Shown piece after piece: positions 17,601-24,203 of a stretch of DNA of 43,014 nucleotides. This stretch comes from an uncultured Alphaproteobacteria bacterium (lineage in GTDB: Bacteria; Pseudomonadota; Alphaproteobacteria; Rhizobiales; Aestuariivirgaceae). Below the pieces are notes generated by a model, which saw only the letters and a list, made by a program, of their open reading frames with translations, had not been told where the DNA came from and searched no databases. The stretch lies in NCBI GenBank assembly GCA_937870685.1, contig CALMZX010000070.1, positions 1-43,014 of the forward strand. The letters are read 5' to 3'. A program made the translations under genes and the position numbers. Numbering within the stretch: position 1 is the first letter of the stretch; the number at the start of each line of letters is the position of its first letter.

Positions 17601-18479
17601 ATTGTCCACGCCGGGGCGGATACTGCAGTGGTTGCAGCGCAGGTCGTCGCCGAACCAGGCCACAACCAGCGAGGCCATGCCGAGGTTGGGTGCCGTGCCC
17701 TGCAACTGGTCCAGCGCCACGCTCCAGTCGCTGCGTTCGGCAGAGACATGGGCATTCTCGCTGGCCACTTGCCCCGGTGCCGTTTCCTGCTGGATGATTT
17801 CGGTGTCGTAGCCAAACTCGGTGGAGCCGGGAATGATGTTCACCGCGCGAACGCGTGCCGCCGCACCATTGCCCTTGCCGATCACCTCGAAGGCCAGTTG
17901 CGGAATGCGGTTACCGAATTCAGCCAGCGGCAGGCGGTCAAAAACCAGATAGGCAAGGCCGCGGTAGGCGGGAGCGTCACCATCACCTTCGATCGCTTCG
18001 ATCAGGCTGTCGGGCAGTTGCGTCTCGCTGCCGTTGTAGAAACGCGTCGTGAAGGTGGAGATGTCAATCTCGCGGCCATCAGCCCAGACGCGGCCCACCC
18101 GGTCGATCCCGCCCTCGCACAGGCCCACGGCGAAATTGGCGTAGTAGGCATATTCGGTTGTGGTGGCCTTGGGGCCTCCTTTGCCGGAAGCGCTTTGCGT
18201 GGAGGTCGCGGCTTCTTCGAGAATATGCGTGGCCCAGATCACCTGTCCGGAAATCCGCATGCGCCCCCAGAGAGCGGGAATGGCGGCCCCTTCTTCGGAT
18301 GCCATCACGCGCAGGTCGGTGAGGCGCGGGCCTTCGCGGTGCTGCTTTTCGCCAAAGAGTTTCTGGTCCAGCACATTGCCGGCGAGCGCCCCTGCGGCCC
18401 GTCCCAGCACGCCGCCCAAGGGCCCGCCGATCAGCGTGCCAAGGGCAGCGCCTGCATATTGGAGAACAACTGTGGCCAT
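14604..18479 (-). CDS. RcGTA gp15-like tail hub protein with TIM-barrel glycoside hydrolase-like domain
   Basis: A 1291-residue protein, the usual length for GTA gp15. The N-terminus has a glycine/alanine-rich membrane-like segment (LIGGPLGGVLGRAAGALAGN). This is followed by a baseplate hub region with EGAAIPALWGRMRISGQVIWA. Residues about 430-730 form the GTA_TIM glycoside-hydrolase-like barrel (LIGSELRGLTTLRSG, VSYAADWSEYFGH, VWFTELGCPAIDKGSNGP with a candidate acid residue). A Phage-tail_3 domain follows (about 790-950), then beta-sandwich repeats (FEIIQFEAATLTAPNTYRLHGLLRGLAG). It is thought to form the tail spike that penetrates the recipient envelope. It begins three bases after the NlpC/P60 gene stop. 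Confidence 0.94.
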   Translation of the reverse strand: MATVVLQYAGAALGTLIGGPLGGVLGRAAGALAGNVLDQKLFGEKQHREGPRLTDLRVMASEEGAAIPALWGRMRISGQVIWATHILEEAATSTQSASGKGGPKATTTEYAYYANFAVGLCEGGIDRVGRVWADGREIDISTFTTRFYNGSETQLPDSLIEAIEGDGDAPAYRGLAYLVFDRLPLAEFGNRIPQLAFEVIGKGNGAAARVRAVNIIPGSTEFGYDTEIIQQETAPGQVASENAHVSAERSDWSVALDQLQGTAPNLGMASLVVAWFGDDLRCNHCSIRPGVDNAEKVTTGEPWQVSGIGRDEALEVSKVDGVPAFGGTPSDASVLRAIADLKARGLKVMFYPFVLMDVPQGNSKPNPYAAGTQGAYPWRGRITASIAPGRAGTPDRTATAATQVAAFTGTAVEADFSPSGETIVYAGEPQWSYRRMILHYAMLCAEAGGVDAFLIGSELRGLTTLRSGPSAYPFVSALVALAADVKSILPGAKVSYAADWSEYFGHQPQDGSGDVHFHLDPLWASPHVGFIGIDNYMPLTDWRDGTSHADAMAGWRSIYDPSYLASGIAGGEGYDWFYASDSDRAQQLRTPITDGAYGKPWVFRPKDVKNWWLNAHHNRPGGVENATATAWQPQSKPVWFTELGCPAIDKGSNGPNVFFDAKSSESAVPPFSGGQPDDLIQNRYILAMADHWATSGPHNPVSDLNGQPMVPADRLFFWAWDARPYPAFPVRTDIWGDGANHARGHWLNGRLGAIDLAELVREVAARFGLGDVAVEGVSGLVDGYVLDRPMSGRDALESLLRVFALDAVESGGRMVIRTRMESPQLLVPHEELVDEGADKPVFSETRAQETDLPAVVRISYVDSGLDYRSAAVMQDRAASHSAREIALSLPAAVNQSLAQARCDVALEEAWCQRTAASFALPPSRLALEPGDAVTIDGQPFRLTALTDGVARKAEALAHAATIYDPPPAVLRLKAGTEAVIYGAPDALFMDLALASGDQPAAPWIAAQAAPWPGRLALLRQKGNAAYGFNRFVSEQATMGFTLTALPAGPLARMDHGNTFDVVLNHGALSSVSRLELLNGVNAAAIGTPDSGFEIIQFEAATLTAPNTYRLHGLLRGLAGSGAEMLPLREAGARFVLLNAAVVQPALALTEAGLSSTWRIGPHGLDSGHKAYLQLTTNGTLKALRPLPPVRLRSRSEAGGIAFSWIRQSRLAGDSWDLAEIPLGEAQERYRVSVLDGAALLRSSDVTTPAAFYSNAEMLADFGALPASFTFRVAQLSDSYGPGTPLERIIHV

Positions 18480-18482
18480 GGT

Positions 18483-18914
18483 TCAGGTCAGGTCCGGAAA
18501 GCGGAAGACAAAGGCGATGCGGCGCTGCCACCAGGTCGACAGCGACACCTCGCACACGGAAAGCCCGTCGTGGGCATGGATCATGCGGTTTGCCGAAACG
18601 GCAATGCCTGCGTGTTTCGCGGGCAGGTGCGGCTTCCAGCGGAAGAGCAGCACATCACCCGCGGCAAAGGCGTTCTCTGGCACAGGGAGAAGATGGCGGA
18701 CGCCCGCCTCGGCCAGCGCCTCGACGCCGGAGGCCTCGGCCCATCCGGGAGCATAGGGTGGTGGCACTTCCGGTTCGCTGCCATAGACCTCGCGCCACAC
18801 GCCGCGCACCAGGCCAAGGCAATCGCAGCCCACGCCCTTGACGCTGGCCTGGTGCCGGTAAGGCGTGCCGATCCAGCCGCGCGCTGCGGCGATAATGTCC
18901 GATTGCTGGGGCAT
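18483..18914 (-). CDS. NlpC/P60 family peptidase (RcGTA gp14-like)
   Basis: I start at ATG 18914 (MPQQSDIIAAARGWIGTPY); the longer frame upstream overlaps the DUF2163 gene and is not used. The 143-residue protein is an NlpC/P60 cysteine peptidase with Cys32 in GCDCLGLVRG as nucleophile and the histidine of KHAGIAVS as base, followed by MIHAHDGL. In GTAs this enzyme cleaves the stem peptide of peptidoglycan at the tail tip so that DNA can pass. It starts seven bases after the gp13 stop and ends three bases before gp15. The residues needed for activity are all present. Confidence 0.93.
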   Translation of the reverse strand: MPQQSDIIAAARGWIGTPYRHQASVKGVGCDCLGLVRGVWREVYGSEPEVPPPYAPGWAEASGVEALAEAGVRHLLPVPENAFAAGDVLLFRWKPHLPAKHAGIAVSANRMIHAHDGLSVCEVSLSTWWQRRIAFVFRFPDLT

Positions 18915-18921
18915 GGCTGTT

Positions 18922-19806
18922 TCAGTTTCTCTTGCCGCCGGTGTTGGCGGGATCGCCCTGACGGGCAAAGCCGGTGACGAAATCATTGCCCGGCATGTGG
19001 GGGAAACCGCGAAAATTCGCGGCATTGTTGAACTTGCTCCGGCAGGTCGAAAATTGCCGGTCGCATCCGGCTGTGAGGCGGATCTGGTCGCCTGGCGCAA
19101 CGGCGAAGGCCGGAGCCTGCCAGAGCGTGATGTGATCCTCGCCCTCCATGTTGCGCTGGCGTTTGATGGCAAGGCTGCGCCCCTGTCCGTCGCCGCTCAG
19201 CCACAGAACGCGGCCCCGGGTGAACCAGTCGTCGGCGGCGGCAATGCCGGAGACGCGGAGCGTCTCGCCAGTCACTGCCATCACGGTTGCCGTCACGCTG
19301 TAGGCTGGCAGATTGGCATTGACGCCGCAGCGCGCATCCCCCAGCACAGCGTCACAGCCATGCTGGTAGATGCGCCCACGGGTCTGGCCCAGGATGTGCG
19401 AGAGGCCGCGCACTTCAGCCTGGAAAGCACCATCGCCATAGGTCACCTCGCCGAGGTGGCCCTTGCGCATGAGCAGGCGTTGGCTCACGTCGCTCCAGTT
19501 CACCCGCCAGATTTCGACTTCGGCATGGTCGAAATCACCTGCACGCAATCTTCCTGCGTCCAGCATGCCTGATTGCAGCGCTCCGCTGGCCTCCAGGTTG
19601 TCCACGGAAAATCCGAGCGAAGACTCGATTTCGCTGCCGGTGAATCCGGCCGCGGCCTCGAACGTCGTTCCGTCAAACTGCAACGCGCGGTCATGGTCGG
19701 TGAAGCCCAGCCGCTCGCCGGAGGCCAGAGTCAGGCGCCAGCAATGGCAGAGCGTTGTCGTGCCGGAGTCGAGATGGGCCTGCATCCCTGCAGGCAAAGT
19801 CCTCAT
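18922..19806 (-). CDS. DUF2163 / phage BR0599 family baseplate protein (RcGTA gp13-like)
   Basis: A 294-residue protein with the DUF2163 signature at the start (CHCWRLTLASGERLGFTDHD, then LQFDGTTFEAAAGFTGSEIES) and the BR0599 C-terminal domain (TRGRIYQHGCDAVLGDARCGVN, then AGCDRQFSTCRSKFNNAANF and FPHMPGNDFV). Four conserved cysteines are present; in RcGTA the homologous hub protein binds an iron-sulfur cluster, so a metal cluster is plausible here. The ATG overlaps the DUF2460 stop by four bases. It belongs to the distal tail hub. Confidence 0.93.
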   Translation of the reverse strand: MRTLPAGMQAHLDSGTTTLCHCWRLTLASGERLGFTDHDRALQFDGTTFEAAAGFTGSEIESSLGFSVDNLEASGALQSGMLDAGRLRAGDFDHAEVEIWRVNWSDVSQRLLMRKGHLGEVTYGDGAFQAEVRGLSHILGQTRGRIYQHGCDAVLGDARCGVNANLPAYSVTATVMAVTGETLRVSGIAAADDWFTRGRVLWLSGDGQGRSLAIKRQRNMEGEDHITLWQAPAFAVAPGDQIRLTAGCDRQFSTCRSKFNNAANFRGFPHMPGNDFVTGFARQGDPANTGGKRN

Positions 19807-20432
19807 GGCCGCACCTCGATCAGGGGGATGTCGGGAATTTCACCTGCTTCGAAGTGCGAGAGGTTGATGCTGATCTGGTCCGTGTCAAAACGCACTGGCA
19901 CATCAAACGCGAATCCGGCGGTCACGCTGGCCCCGGCTGCGGGAATGTGGCCGGGCAGAAAGGTGATCCTGCCTGTTGCCGCATCGAGGGTGAAGTGCGG
20001 CGTGGCCGTGCCGTTCACCGCCACCACAACGCTGCCTGCCACGGGGGCCGTGATCTCGCGCACATGTTCGCGTGCTCCCGTGCCATGGCGTTTGACAAGC
20101 TGGAACACTGTTGCCGAGCCGTCGCCCGTTCCCAGAAGCTGGTCCGTCGCCGCAGGCGTTGCAGCGGGCGGGCAGGACTTGAAATCCGCATGGTCCCGGA
20201 AGCGGAAGGCATGCAGCCTGCCCCGCCGTTCCTCGAAGAAGGCCACCACGGCCTGCACGTCGGCGATGGTCTTCATGCCGAAGCCCACATTGTAGCGGCG
20301 GCGTGAATGGGCCCAGCGGCTGTTGCGTTCCTCGCGGCCCGAGGCGGTTGTCACCACATCGGTGCGCCGCTCCGGCCCGCCGCTTGCGCCCCTGGCGATC
20401 GACACGGGGAAACTCACATCGTCGTAACTCAT
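19803..20432 (-). CDS. DUF2460 distal tail protein (RcGTA gp12-like)
   Basis: A 209-residue protein typical of DUF2460: DVSFPVSIARGASGGPERRT at the N-terminus, RNSRWAHSRRRYNVGFGMKT, VVAFFEERRGRLHAFRFRDH and GRITFLPGHIP. The family forms the distal tail ring that connects the tube to the hub. It overlaps the tape measure stop by one base and the DUF2163 start by four, in the fixed GTA order. Length and composition are ordinary. Confidence 0.94.
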   Translation of the reverse strand: MSYDDVSFPVSIARGASGGPERRTDVVTTASGREERNSRWAHSRRRYNVGFGMKTIADVQAVVAFFEERRGRLHAFRFRDHADFKSCPPAATPAATDQLLGTGDGSATVFQLVKRHGTGAREHVREITAPVAGSVVVAVNGTATPHFTLDAATGRITFLPGHIPAAGASVTAGFAFDVPVRFDTDQISINLSHFEAGEIPDIPLIEVRP

Positions 20433-20986
20433 TAGCTGTTCCTCTGGCCGCGCGCCAGCGCCCGGCTCATCTGCGCGGCGATTTGGCTCTGCGATTGCCG
20501 GAAGGACTGGATGTCAGGCGTGGTGATGTTGATGGTGACGTGTTGGCCGCTTCCGCCGCCACGCACGCCGAGCTTGCCGTCAGGCCCACGCGCCAGCGGC
20601 ATGATCGCCTCCGGCCCCGCCTCCCCCATCAGTCCGGTGCCACCGCGCAACGGGAACAGCACCGGCGAATTGACGATGCCGCCCGCAGCAAAGGGTGTCA
20701 CGCGGCCCGCCGAGAACACGTTTCCATTGGCGTTGGCGAAGAGCCCGCCCAGCAGGTTGCCCACCATGTTGCCAAGCGGTTTCAGCGCCTGCGACAGCGC
20801 CTGGTTCGCCATGGAGAGTGCCAGTCCCCGGAACACGTCCGAGAGCTTGCGGCCATGCACCACAGCACCCGCGAGCGAAGTCACCAGCCTGTTGCCGAAC
20901 GAGTCCGCCAGCCGCGAGAGGTCCTGCATCTCGCCGCGCAATTCGCTTACGCGGGACGATAGTGTGTCTGTGGTTTCAGGTGTCAT
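20432..20986 (-). CDS. Short phage tail tape measure protein (RcGTA gp11-like)
   Basis: A 184-residue protein with the tape measure hallmarks: N-terminal helical region (TLSSRVSELRGEMQDLSRLA), a hydrophobic middle ALSQALKPLGNMVGNLLGGLF and the conserved FAAGGIV...GGTGLMGEAGPEAIMPLARGPDGKLGV block. In phages the length of this protein sets the tail length; 184 residues is short even next to the roughly 220 of R. capsulatus gp11, pointing to a short tail. It starts 11 bases inside the end of the -1 frame extension of the tail chaperone, and ends on the first base of DUF2460. Confidence 0.93.
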   Translation of the reverse strand: MTPETTDTLSSRVSELRGEMQDLSRLADSFGNRLVTSLAGAVVHGRKLSDVFRGLALSMANQALSQALKPLGNMVGNLLGGLFANANGNVFSAGRVTPFAAGGIVNSPVLFPLRGGTGLMGEAGPEAIMPLARGPDGKLGVRGGGSGQHVTINITTPDIQSFRQSQSQIAAQMSRALARGQRNS

Positions 20987-21179
20987 GATGTTGATCCGGC
21001 CATTGGGCCATCAGGTCAAGGAAGCTCTGGCGCAGCCCCTGCACGGGAGGGGAACCCGTGTCACACACGAGTTCGCGCAGGGTGCTGCGCCAGAACTGTT
21101 CGGGCGCGAGACGCAAGTCCCGCAGGCCCAGTTTCAGGAGGGCGCGCCACGGAAAGCGATGTTCCGTGGCGCTTAGGGA
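20976..21179 (-). CDS. rcc01693-like tail assembly chaperone extension, read by -1 frameshift from gp10
   Basis: The -1 frame relative to gp10 encodes 67 residues from TCC at 21179 to TGA at 20978-20976: SLSATEHRFPWRALLKLGLR, DLRLAPEQFWRSTLRELVCD, then GLRQSFLDLMAQWPDQHHDT. The FPW-x10-15-LRLAPEQFW-x4-REL pattern is that of the rcc01693 (gp10.1) phage tail assembly chaperone family. The frame contains no ATG, GTG or TTG for more than 100 bases upstream of FPW, so it cannot be started independently in the usual way. The slippery signal at the end of gp10 explains its expression as a 176-residue gp10 fusion, like lambda GT. The frame overlaps the tape measure start by 11 bases. Confidence 0.85.
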   Translation of the reverse strand, partial: SLSATEHRFPWRALLKLGLRDLRLAPEQFWRSTLRELVCDTGSPPVQGLRQSFLDLMAQWPDQHHDT

Positions 21180-21185
21180 TTTTTT
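21144..21185 (-). promoter_or_regulatory. Programmed -1 ribosomal frameshift signal (slippery heptamer plus stem-loop)
   Basis: On the minus strand, the heptamer A AAA AAT (21185-21179) lies in the gp10 frame directly before its CCC TAA end. After a 6-base spacer (CCCTAA, 21178-21173) comes a perfect 11-bp stem: GCGCCACGGAA (21172-21162), 7-base loop (21161-21155), TTCCGTGGCGC (21154-21144). Tandem slippage by -1 moves reading from gp10 into the rcc01693-like frame. All three elements of a classical frameshift site are present, and the downstream frame has no start codon. Confidence 0.88.
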
Positions 21186-21505
21186 GGCGGCGCGTCCTCG
21201 ACGGCAAAGGTGGCCTTGAGCAGGTCGGCGACGATGCGGAGATAACCCGCGGCCCCGCCATCCACCTGCATCGCCGCCACGTCTTCGTCCGTCACGGCGT
21301 TGCCCGCGCCGCGCAGGCCTGCGCCAATGACGCGGATCGCATCGGTTGCACGGATGCGGCCCTGTTCAAAGCGTTCGGCGATGGCGAGAAGATCCTCGCC
21401 GCCATAGGCATGTTCGATTTCGGCGAGCGCGCCCAATGTCAGGCAGAGCGTATAACGACGCCCGCCCAGTTCAGCCTCGATTTCACCCCGGTGACGATTG
21501 GCCAT
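21173..21505 (-). CDS. GTA gp10 family tail assembly chaperone
   Basis: A 110-residue protein starting MANRHRGEIEAELGGRRYTL, with LCLTLGALAEIEHAYGGEDL and GRIRATDAIRVIGAGLRGAG, matching the GTA TA0X10/gp10 family. The closely related phage proteins are G-type tail assembly chaperones that coat the tape measure during tail assembly. The start overlaps the tail tube stop by one base. The last codons AAA AAT CCC TAA lie within the frameshift signal, so most ribosomes should make the 110-residue form and a minority a 176-residue fusion. Confidence 0.9.
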   Translation of the reverse strand: MANRHRGEIEAELGGRRYTLCLTLGALAEIEHAYGGEDLLAIAERFEQGRIRATDAIRVIGAGLRGAGNAVTDEDVAAMQVDGGAAGYLRIVADLLKATFAVEDAPPKNP

Positions 21506-21912
21506 CAGGACACCGTGAAGGTCAGCGCACCGGCCGAGGCGAGTGCGAGTTCGAAGGTCACTTCGCCGTCATGACGTCCGGCATAGTCGAGGGCGGAAAT
21601 CTGGAAGGGGCCTTCCAGCGTGCCGAAGTCGGGGATGATGACCTGCCAGGCCACGATCTGGGCGGCGAAGAACAGGCCCCGCACCGTGGCATCGCTGGCG
21701 GCATCTTTGAACAGGCCCTGTCCGCGGATGGAGGCGGTTTTCAGCCCGGCACCCGCCAGCAGTTCGCGCCAGGCACCGGCACTGTCCTGGGTGGTGGCGT
21801 CCACCGTTTCGGCGTTGAACGAGAGGCTGGTGGCGCGCAGGCCCGCAACTGTTTCGAAGCCTGTGCCGTTGTGTACCTTCAAGAGAAGGTCACGGCCTTT
21901 TTGTGCTGTCAT
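21505..21912 (-). CDS. Major tail tube protein, TP901-1 family (RcGTA gp9-like)
   Basis: A 135-residue protein: AQKGRDLLLKVHNGTGFETV, GLRATSLSFNAETVDATTQD, SAGAWRELLAGAG, FQISALDYAGRHDGEVTFEL. This is the TP901-1-type major tail protein, which stacks in hexamers to build the tail tube. An AGGAGC box (21917-21922 region) precedes the ATG. It starts 10 bases after the tail terminator stop and overlaps gp10 by one base. No anomalies were seen. Confidence 0.93.
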   Translation of the reverse strand: MTAQKGRDLLLKVHNGTGFETVAGLRATSLSFNAETVDATTQDSAGAWRELLAGAGLKTASIRGQGLFKDAASDATVRGLFFAAQIVAWQVIIPDFGTLEGPFQISALDYAGRHDGEVTFELALASAGALTFTVS

Positions 21913-21922
21913 GGAAAGCTCC

Positions 21923-22327
21923 TCAGAGGGGTTCGGTGGCGGCGCGGAAACGCAGTTGCGCGCCGAAGGTCTGTTCGTTTCGGTTGCGCGCCACGCTCCA
22001 GAAGACGAGGCGGAGGTTCACCAGCGCGTGCCCGTCCAGCACAAGATCGCCCCTGTCGAGCACCGTTTCGATGCGGTCGCAGATGGCCTGGGCCTGGGTG
22101 CGGCCGCGTTCGGCGGTGGCCACCTGCAGCTGCACGAAGTGCTCGTGGGCCTTGGCGTCTGCCGTGCTCCAGTCGCGGGTTTCGATCTGTTCAAAGCTGA
22201 CGAAAGGAGGCCTGGCACCGCGCGGCGCTTCGTCGAAGACATGGGCGCCGCCCAAAAGCGCGGCGAGCGGTGCATCGGCCAGAAGGGCATCGCGCATGGC
22301 CCGTTGCAGGCTGAGCGCGGCGTTCAT
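21923..22327 (-). CDS. DUF3168 tail terminator protein (RcGTA gp8-like)
   Basis: A 134-residue DUF3168 protein: NAALSLQRAMRDALLADAPL, AALLGGAHVFDEAPRGARPP, FVSFEQIETRDWST, HEHFVQLQVAT and CDRIETVLDRGDLVLDGHALV, the standard pattern. It caps the tail tube and joins it to the head. The ATG overlaps the gp6-like connector stop by four bases. In other GTA clusters a head-closure gene stands between these two; here there is no room for it. Confidence 0.93.
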   Translation of the reverse strand: MNAALSLQRAMRDALLADAPLAALLGGAHVFDEAPRGARPPFVSFEQIETRDWSTADAKAHEHFVQLQVATAERGRTQAQAICDRIETVLDRGDLVLDGHALVNLRLVFWSVARNRNEQTFGAQLRFRAATEPL

Positions 22328-22890
22328 GCCAGCCTCACGCTGCGGTGGGTGGCCAGCAGGTCGAGCGCTGCCAGCGGCAGTGCCCCACCCTCTCCATCGC
22401 CGCGATGGTCGAACCAGTGGGCGACGCCGAGCAGGATGGCCTGGCGCAGTTCCTCCGGCACGGCGGAGGCCGCGCCAAATCCCGCCGTGAAGCGCACTTC
22501 GATGGCATTGACGGGCCTTCCGCCGCGCGGCGGTGTCCGGCCATCGCGCAACACCGCCCGGGCGGGCCGCGAGACGTGATCGAGATAGTAGTGCGCCGGA
22601 TCAAGCGTCGCGGGTGTGTCATCAACACCATAGGTGATGATGTCTCCGATTGCCGTGACAGGGGCCAGTTGCAGCGGCAGCGCAGGGCAATCTGGCCAAC
22701 GGTCCGCGAACAGCGACCAGGCTTGCGTCACCAGACGGAGGGATGTTGCCTGTTCGACGGCGCGGCGCGCAGCCACGATCAGCCGCGCGATATAGGCATC
22801 GTCATCGGCATGGGTCACACGCAAATGCGTCTTGGCCTCGGCCAGCGAAACAGGTTCCGCCGCCGGAGGGGTGGTCAGGATGAGGGGCAT
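22324..22890 (-). CDS. Head-tail connector protein (phiE125 gp8 / RcGTA gp6-like)
   Basis: A 188-residue protein with the connector signature: EPVSLAEAKTHLRVTHADDD, AYIARLIVAARRAVEQATSL, LPLQLAPVTAI, and VRFTAGFGAASAVPEELRQA followed by ILLGVAHWFDHR. Such proteins form the ring below the portal. The C-terminus ends RSVRLA with a normal stop, so it is not fused to a closure domain. It is separated from the capsid gene by 102 bases that hold a palindromic heptamer repeat. No strong Shine-Dalgarno site is seen before the ATG. Confidence 0.92.
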   Translation of the reverse strand: MPLILTTPPAAEPVSLAEAKTHLRVTHADDDAYIARLIVAARRAVEQATSLRLVTQAWSLFADRWPDCPALPLQLAPVTAIGDIITYGVDDTPATLDPAHYYLDHVSRPARAVLRDGRTPPRGGRPVNAIEVRFTAGFGAASAVPEELRQAILLGVAHWFDHRGDGEGGALPLAALDLLATHRSVRLA

Positions 22891-22923
22891 GGGAGGCTCG
22901 TGAAGTGGAGTGAATTTTCACAA

Positions 22924-22988
22924 GCGAGTAGCGAGAAGCGAATAGCGAATAGGGAATCCCTACTCGCTATTCGCTATTCCCTATTCGC
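22924..22988. repeat. Palindromic array of 7-bp units between capsid and connector genes
   Basis: Two 32-base arms (22924-22955 and 22957-22988) are inverted repeats with 27 of 32 positions matching. Each is built from heptamers such as GCGAATA/GCGAGTA on the left and CTATTCG-type units on the right. The transcript would fold into a long hairpin starting five bases after the capsid stop. Heptamer arrays of this GCGAATAGCGAATAG type are dispersed in many rhizobial-group genomes. It may stabilise the 3' end of capsid mRNA. Confidence 0.85.
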
Positions 22989-22992
22989 TATC

Positions 22993-24201
22993 TTACGACA
23001 CGCCGAACTTCAGCGTCTTGATCGCCTCGAAGTTCTGGATGCCGCCGCCCACGCGCTTGGTCGTGTAGAAGAGCACGTAGGGCTTGGACGAGTAGGGATC
23101 GCGCAACATGCGCACGCCCACACGGTCCACGATCAGGTAGCCGCGCTTGAAGTCACCGAAGGCCAGTGCATGGGCGTCGGTGGCGATGTCGGGCATGTAT
23201 TCGCTCTCCATCACGCGGAAGTTCATCAGCGTGGCGGTGCCATCGGCGGTGGCGGCCGGCTGCCAGAGGTAGTTGCCCGCCGTGTCCTTGAACTTGCGGA
23301 TCGCGGCTTGCGTGGCGCGGTTCATGATCCATGTGCCGTTCTGGCGGTAGCCTGCCTTGAGTGCGTAGATCACGTCCACCAGTTTGTCGCTCGGGTTGCT
23401 GGCAGCGAAGCCACCTGCAACGCCGGTGGCGATGTAGCCGGTCGATCCCCAGGCCCAGGAGGCATTGGCCACCTTGGTGTAGTCCATGAAGCCCTTGGGC
23501 TTGTTCACGCCGTTGCCGGTGACGAAGGCTTCCGATTCCTGTTCGGCGAAGACCGTCTCAACCTCCTGTGCGATCCACTGGTCAAGGTTGACAGCGGAGT
23601 CGTCGAGAAGCGCCTGCGTCGCCGCCGGCATGGAGTAGAGTTCCATGGCGGGGAACTGCAGTTCCGCCAAAGTGTTGGTCGCGGTTTCGGGCCGGACCGC
23701 CGTCTCACCCACCCAGCCGGAGGCCGCACCCACGGTGGCAAAGGGCTTCTTGTAAACGGCCGAAGACACCTGGCGCACATCGGCAATCAGGCGCATGGGC
23801 GAGGCTTTGGAGAGAAGCCGTCCGATCTCGGCTTCGGTTTCCGACGGCACGAGATAGCCGCCGTCCGGATTGGAAGCGATCGACATGGATTTCTGTTCGA
23901 TGTCGAACAGGCCCTGCGTTTCGCCCTTGCGCACATAGCCATCAAAGGCGCGCTTGTGTTCGGAAGGTTCCGTCTTGGTTTCGGCGGCGAGCAGCGGACG
24001 GCGGGTCTTCAATGTCAGTTCGTCGATGGCGCGGCCGATGCGATCCACCTTCTCGGCGGTCACCACGTCGGCGCTCATGCGCTTCTCGATCTGCGCCAGG
24101 CGTTCGTCGTTGGCGTACTTGAAGGCTTCAAAGGCGATCAGCACATCATCCTGTGCCGTGCCTGCCACCACTTTCGTTTCCAGCGCGGTTGCAAAATCCA
24201 T
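22993..24201 (-). CDS. HK97-fold major capsid protein (RcGTA gp5-like)
   Basis: I start at ATG 24201 (MDFATALETKVVAGTAQDD), two bases after the protease stop; the longer frame overlaps the protease and lacks sense. The 402-residue protein has an N-terminal coiled-coil delta-domain (residues about 15-85, IAFEAFKYANDERLAQIEKR), GGYLVPSETEAEIGR, SMPAATQALLDDSAVNLDQW and the C-terminal PYVLFYTTKRVGGGIQNFEA, as in the HK97 family. The delta-domain is normally cut off by the protease. It forms the icosahedral head that packages host DNA. Confidence 0.95.
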   Translation of the reverse strand: MDFATALETKVVAGTAQDDVLIAFEAFKYANDERLAQIEKRMSADVVTAEKVDRIGRAIDELTLKTRRPLLAAETKTEPSEHKRAFDGYVRKGETQGLFDIEQKSMSIASNPDGGYLVPSETEAEIGRLLSKASPMRLIADVRQVSSAVYKKPFATVGAASGWVGETAVRPETATNTLAELQFPAMELYSMPAATQALLDDSAVNLDQWIAQEVETVFAEQESEAFVTGNGVNKPKGFMDYTKVANASWAWGSTGYIATGVAGGFAASNPSDKLVDVIYALKAGYRQNGTWIMNRATQAAIRKFKDTAGNYLWQPAATADGTATLMNFRVMESEYMPDIATDAHALAFGDFKRGYLIVDRVGVRMLRDPYSSKPYVLFYTTKRVGGGIQNFEAIKTLKFGVS

Positions 24202-24203
24202 GT

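Noticed and set aside
15993-18977. 994-codon open frame on the plus strand, antisense to gp15 and NlpC/P60 genes
   Set aside because: It is a shadow of high-GC coding DNA: the protein is histidine/arginine/glycine-rich with no recognisable domain, while the minus strand encodes clear GTA proteins.
21144-21172. The perfect stem-loop after gp10 as a transcription terminator
   Set aside because: No U-tract follows, and the stem lies inside the coding frame of the rcc01693-like domain; the slippery heptamer upstream explains it better.
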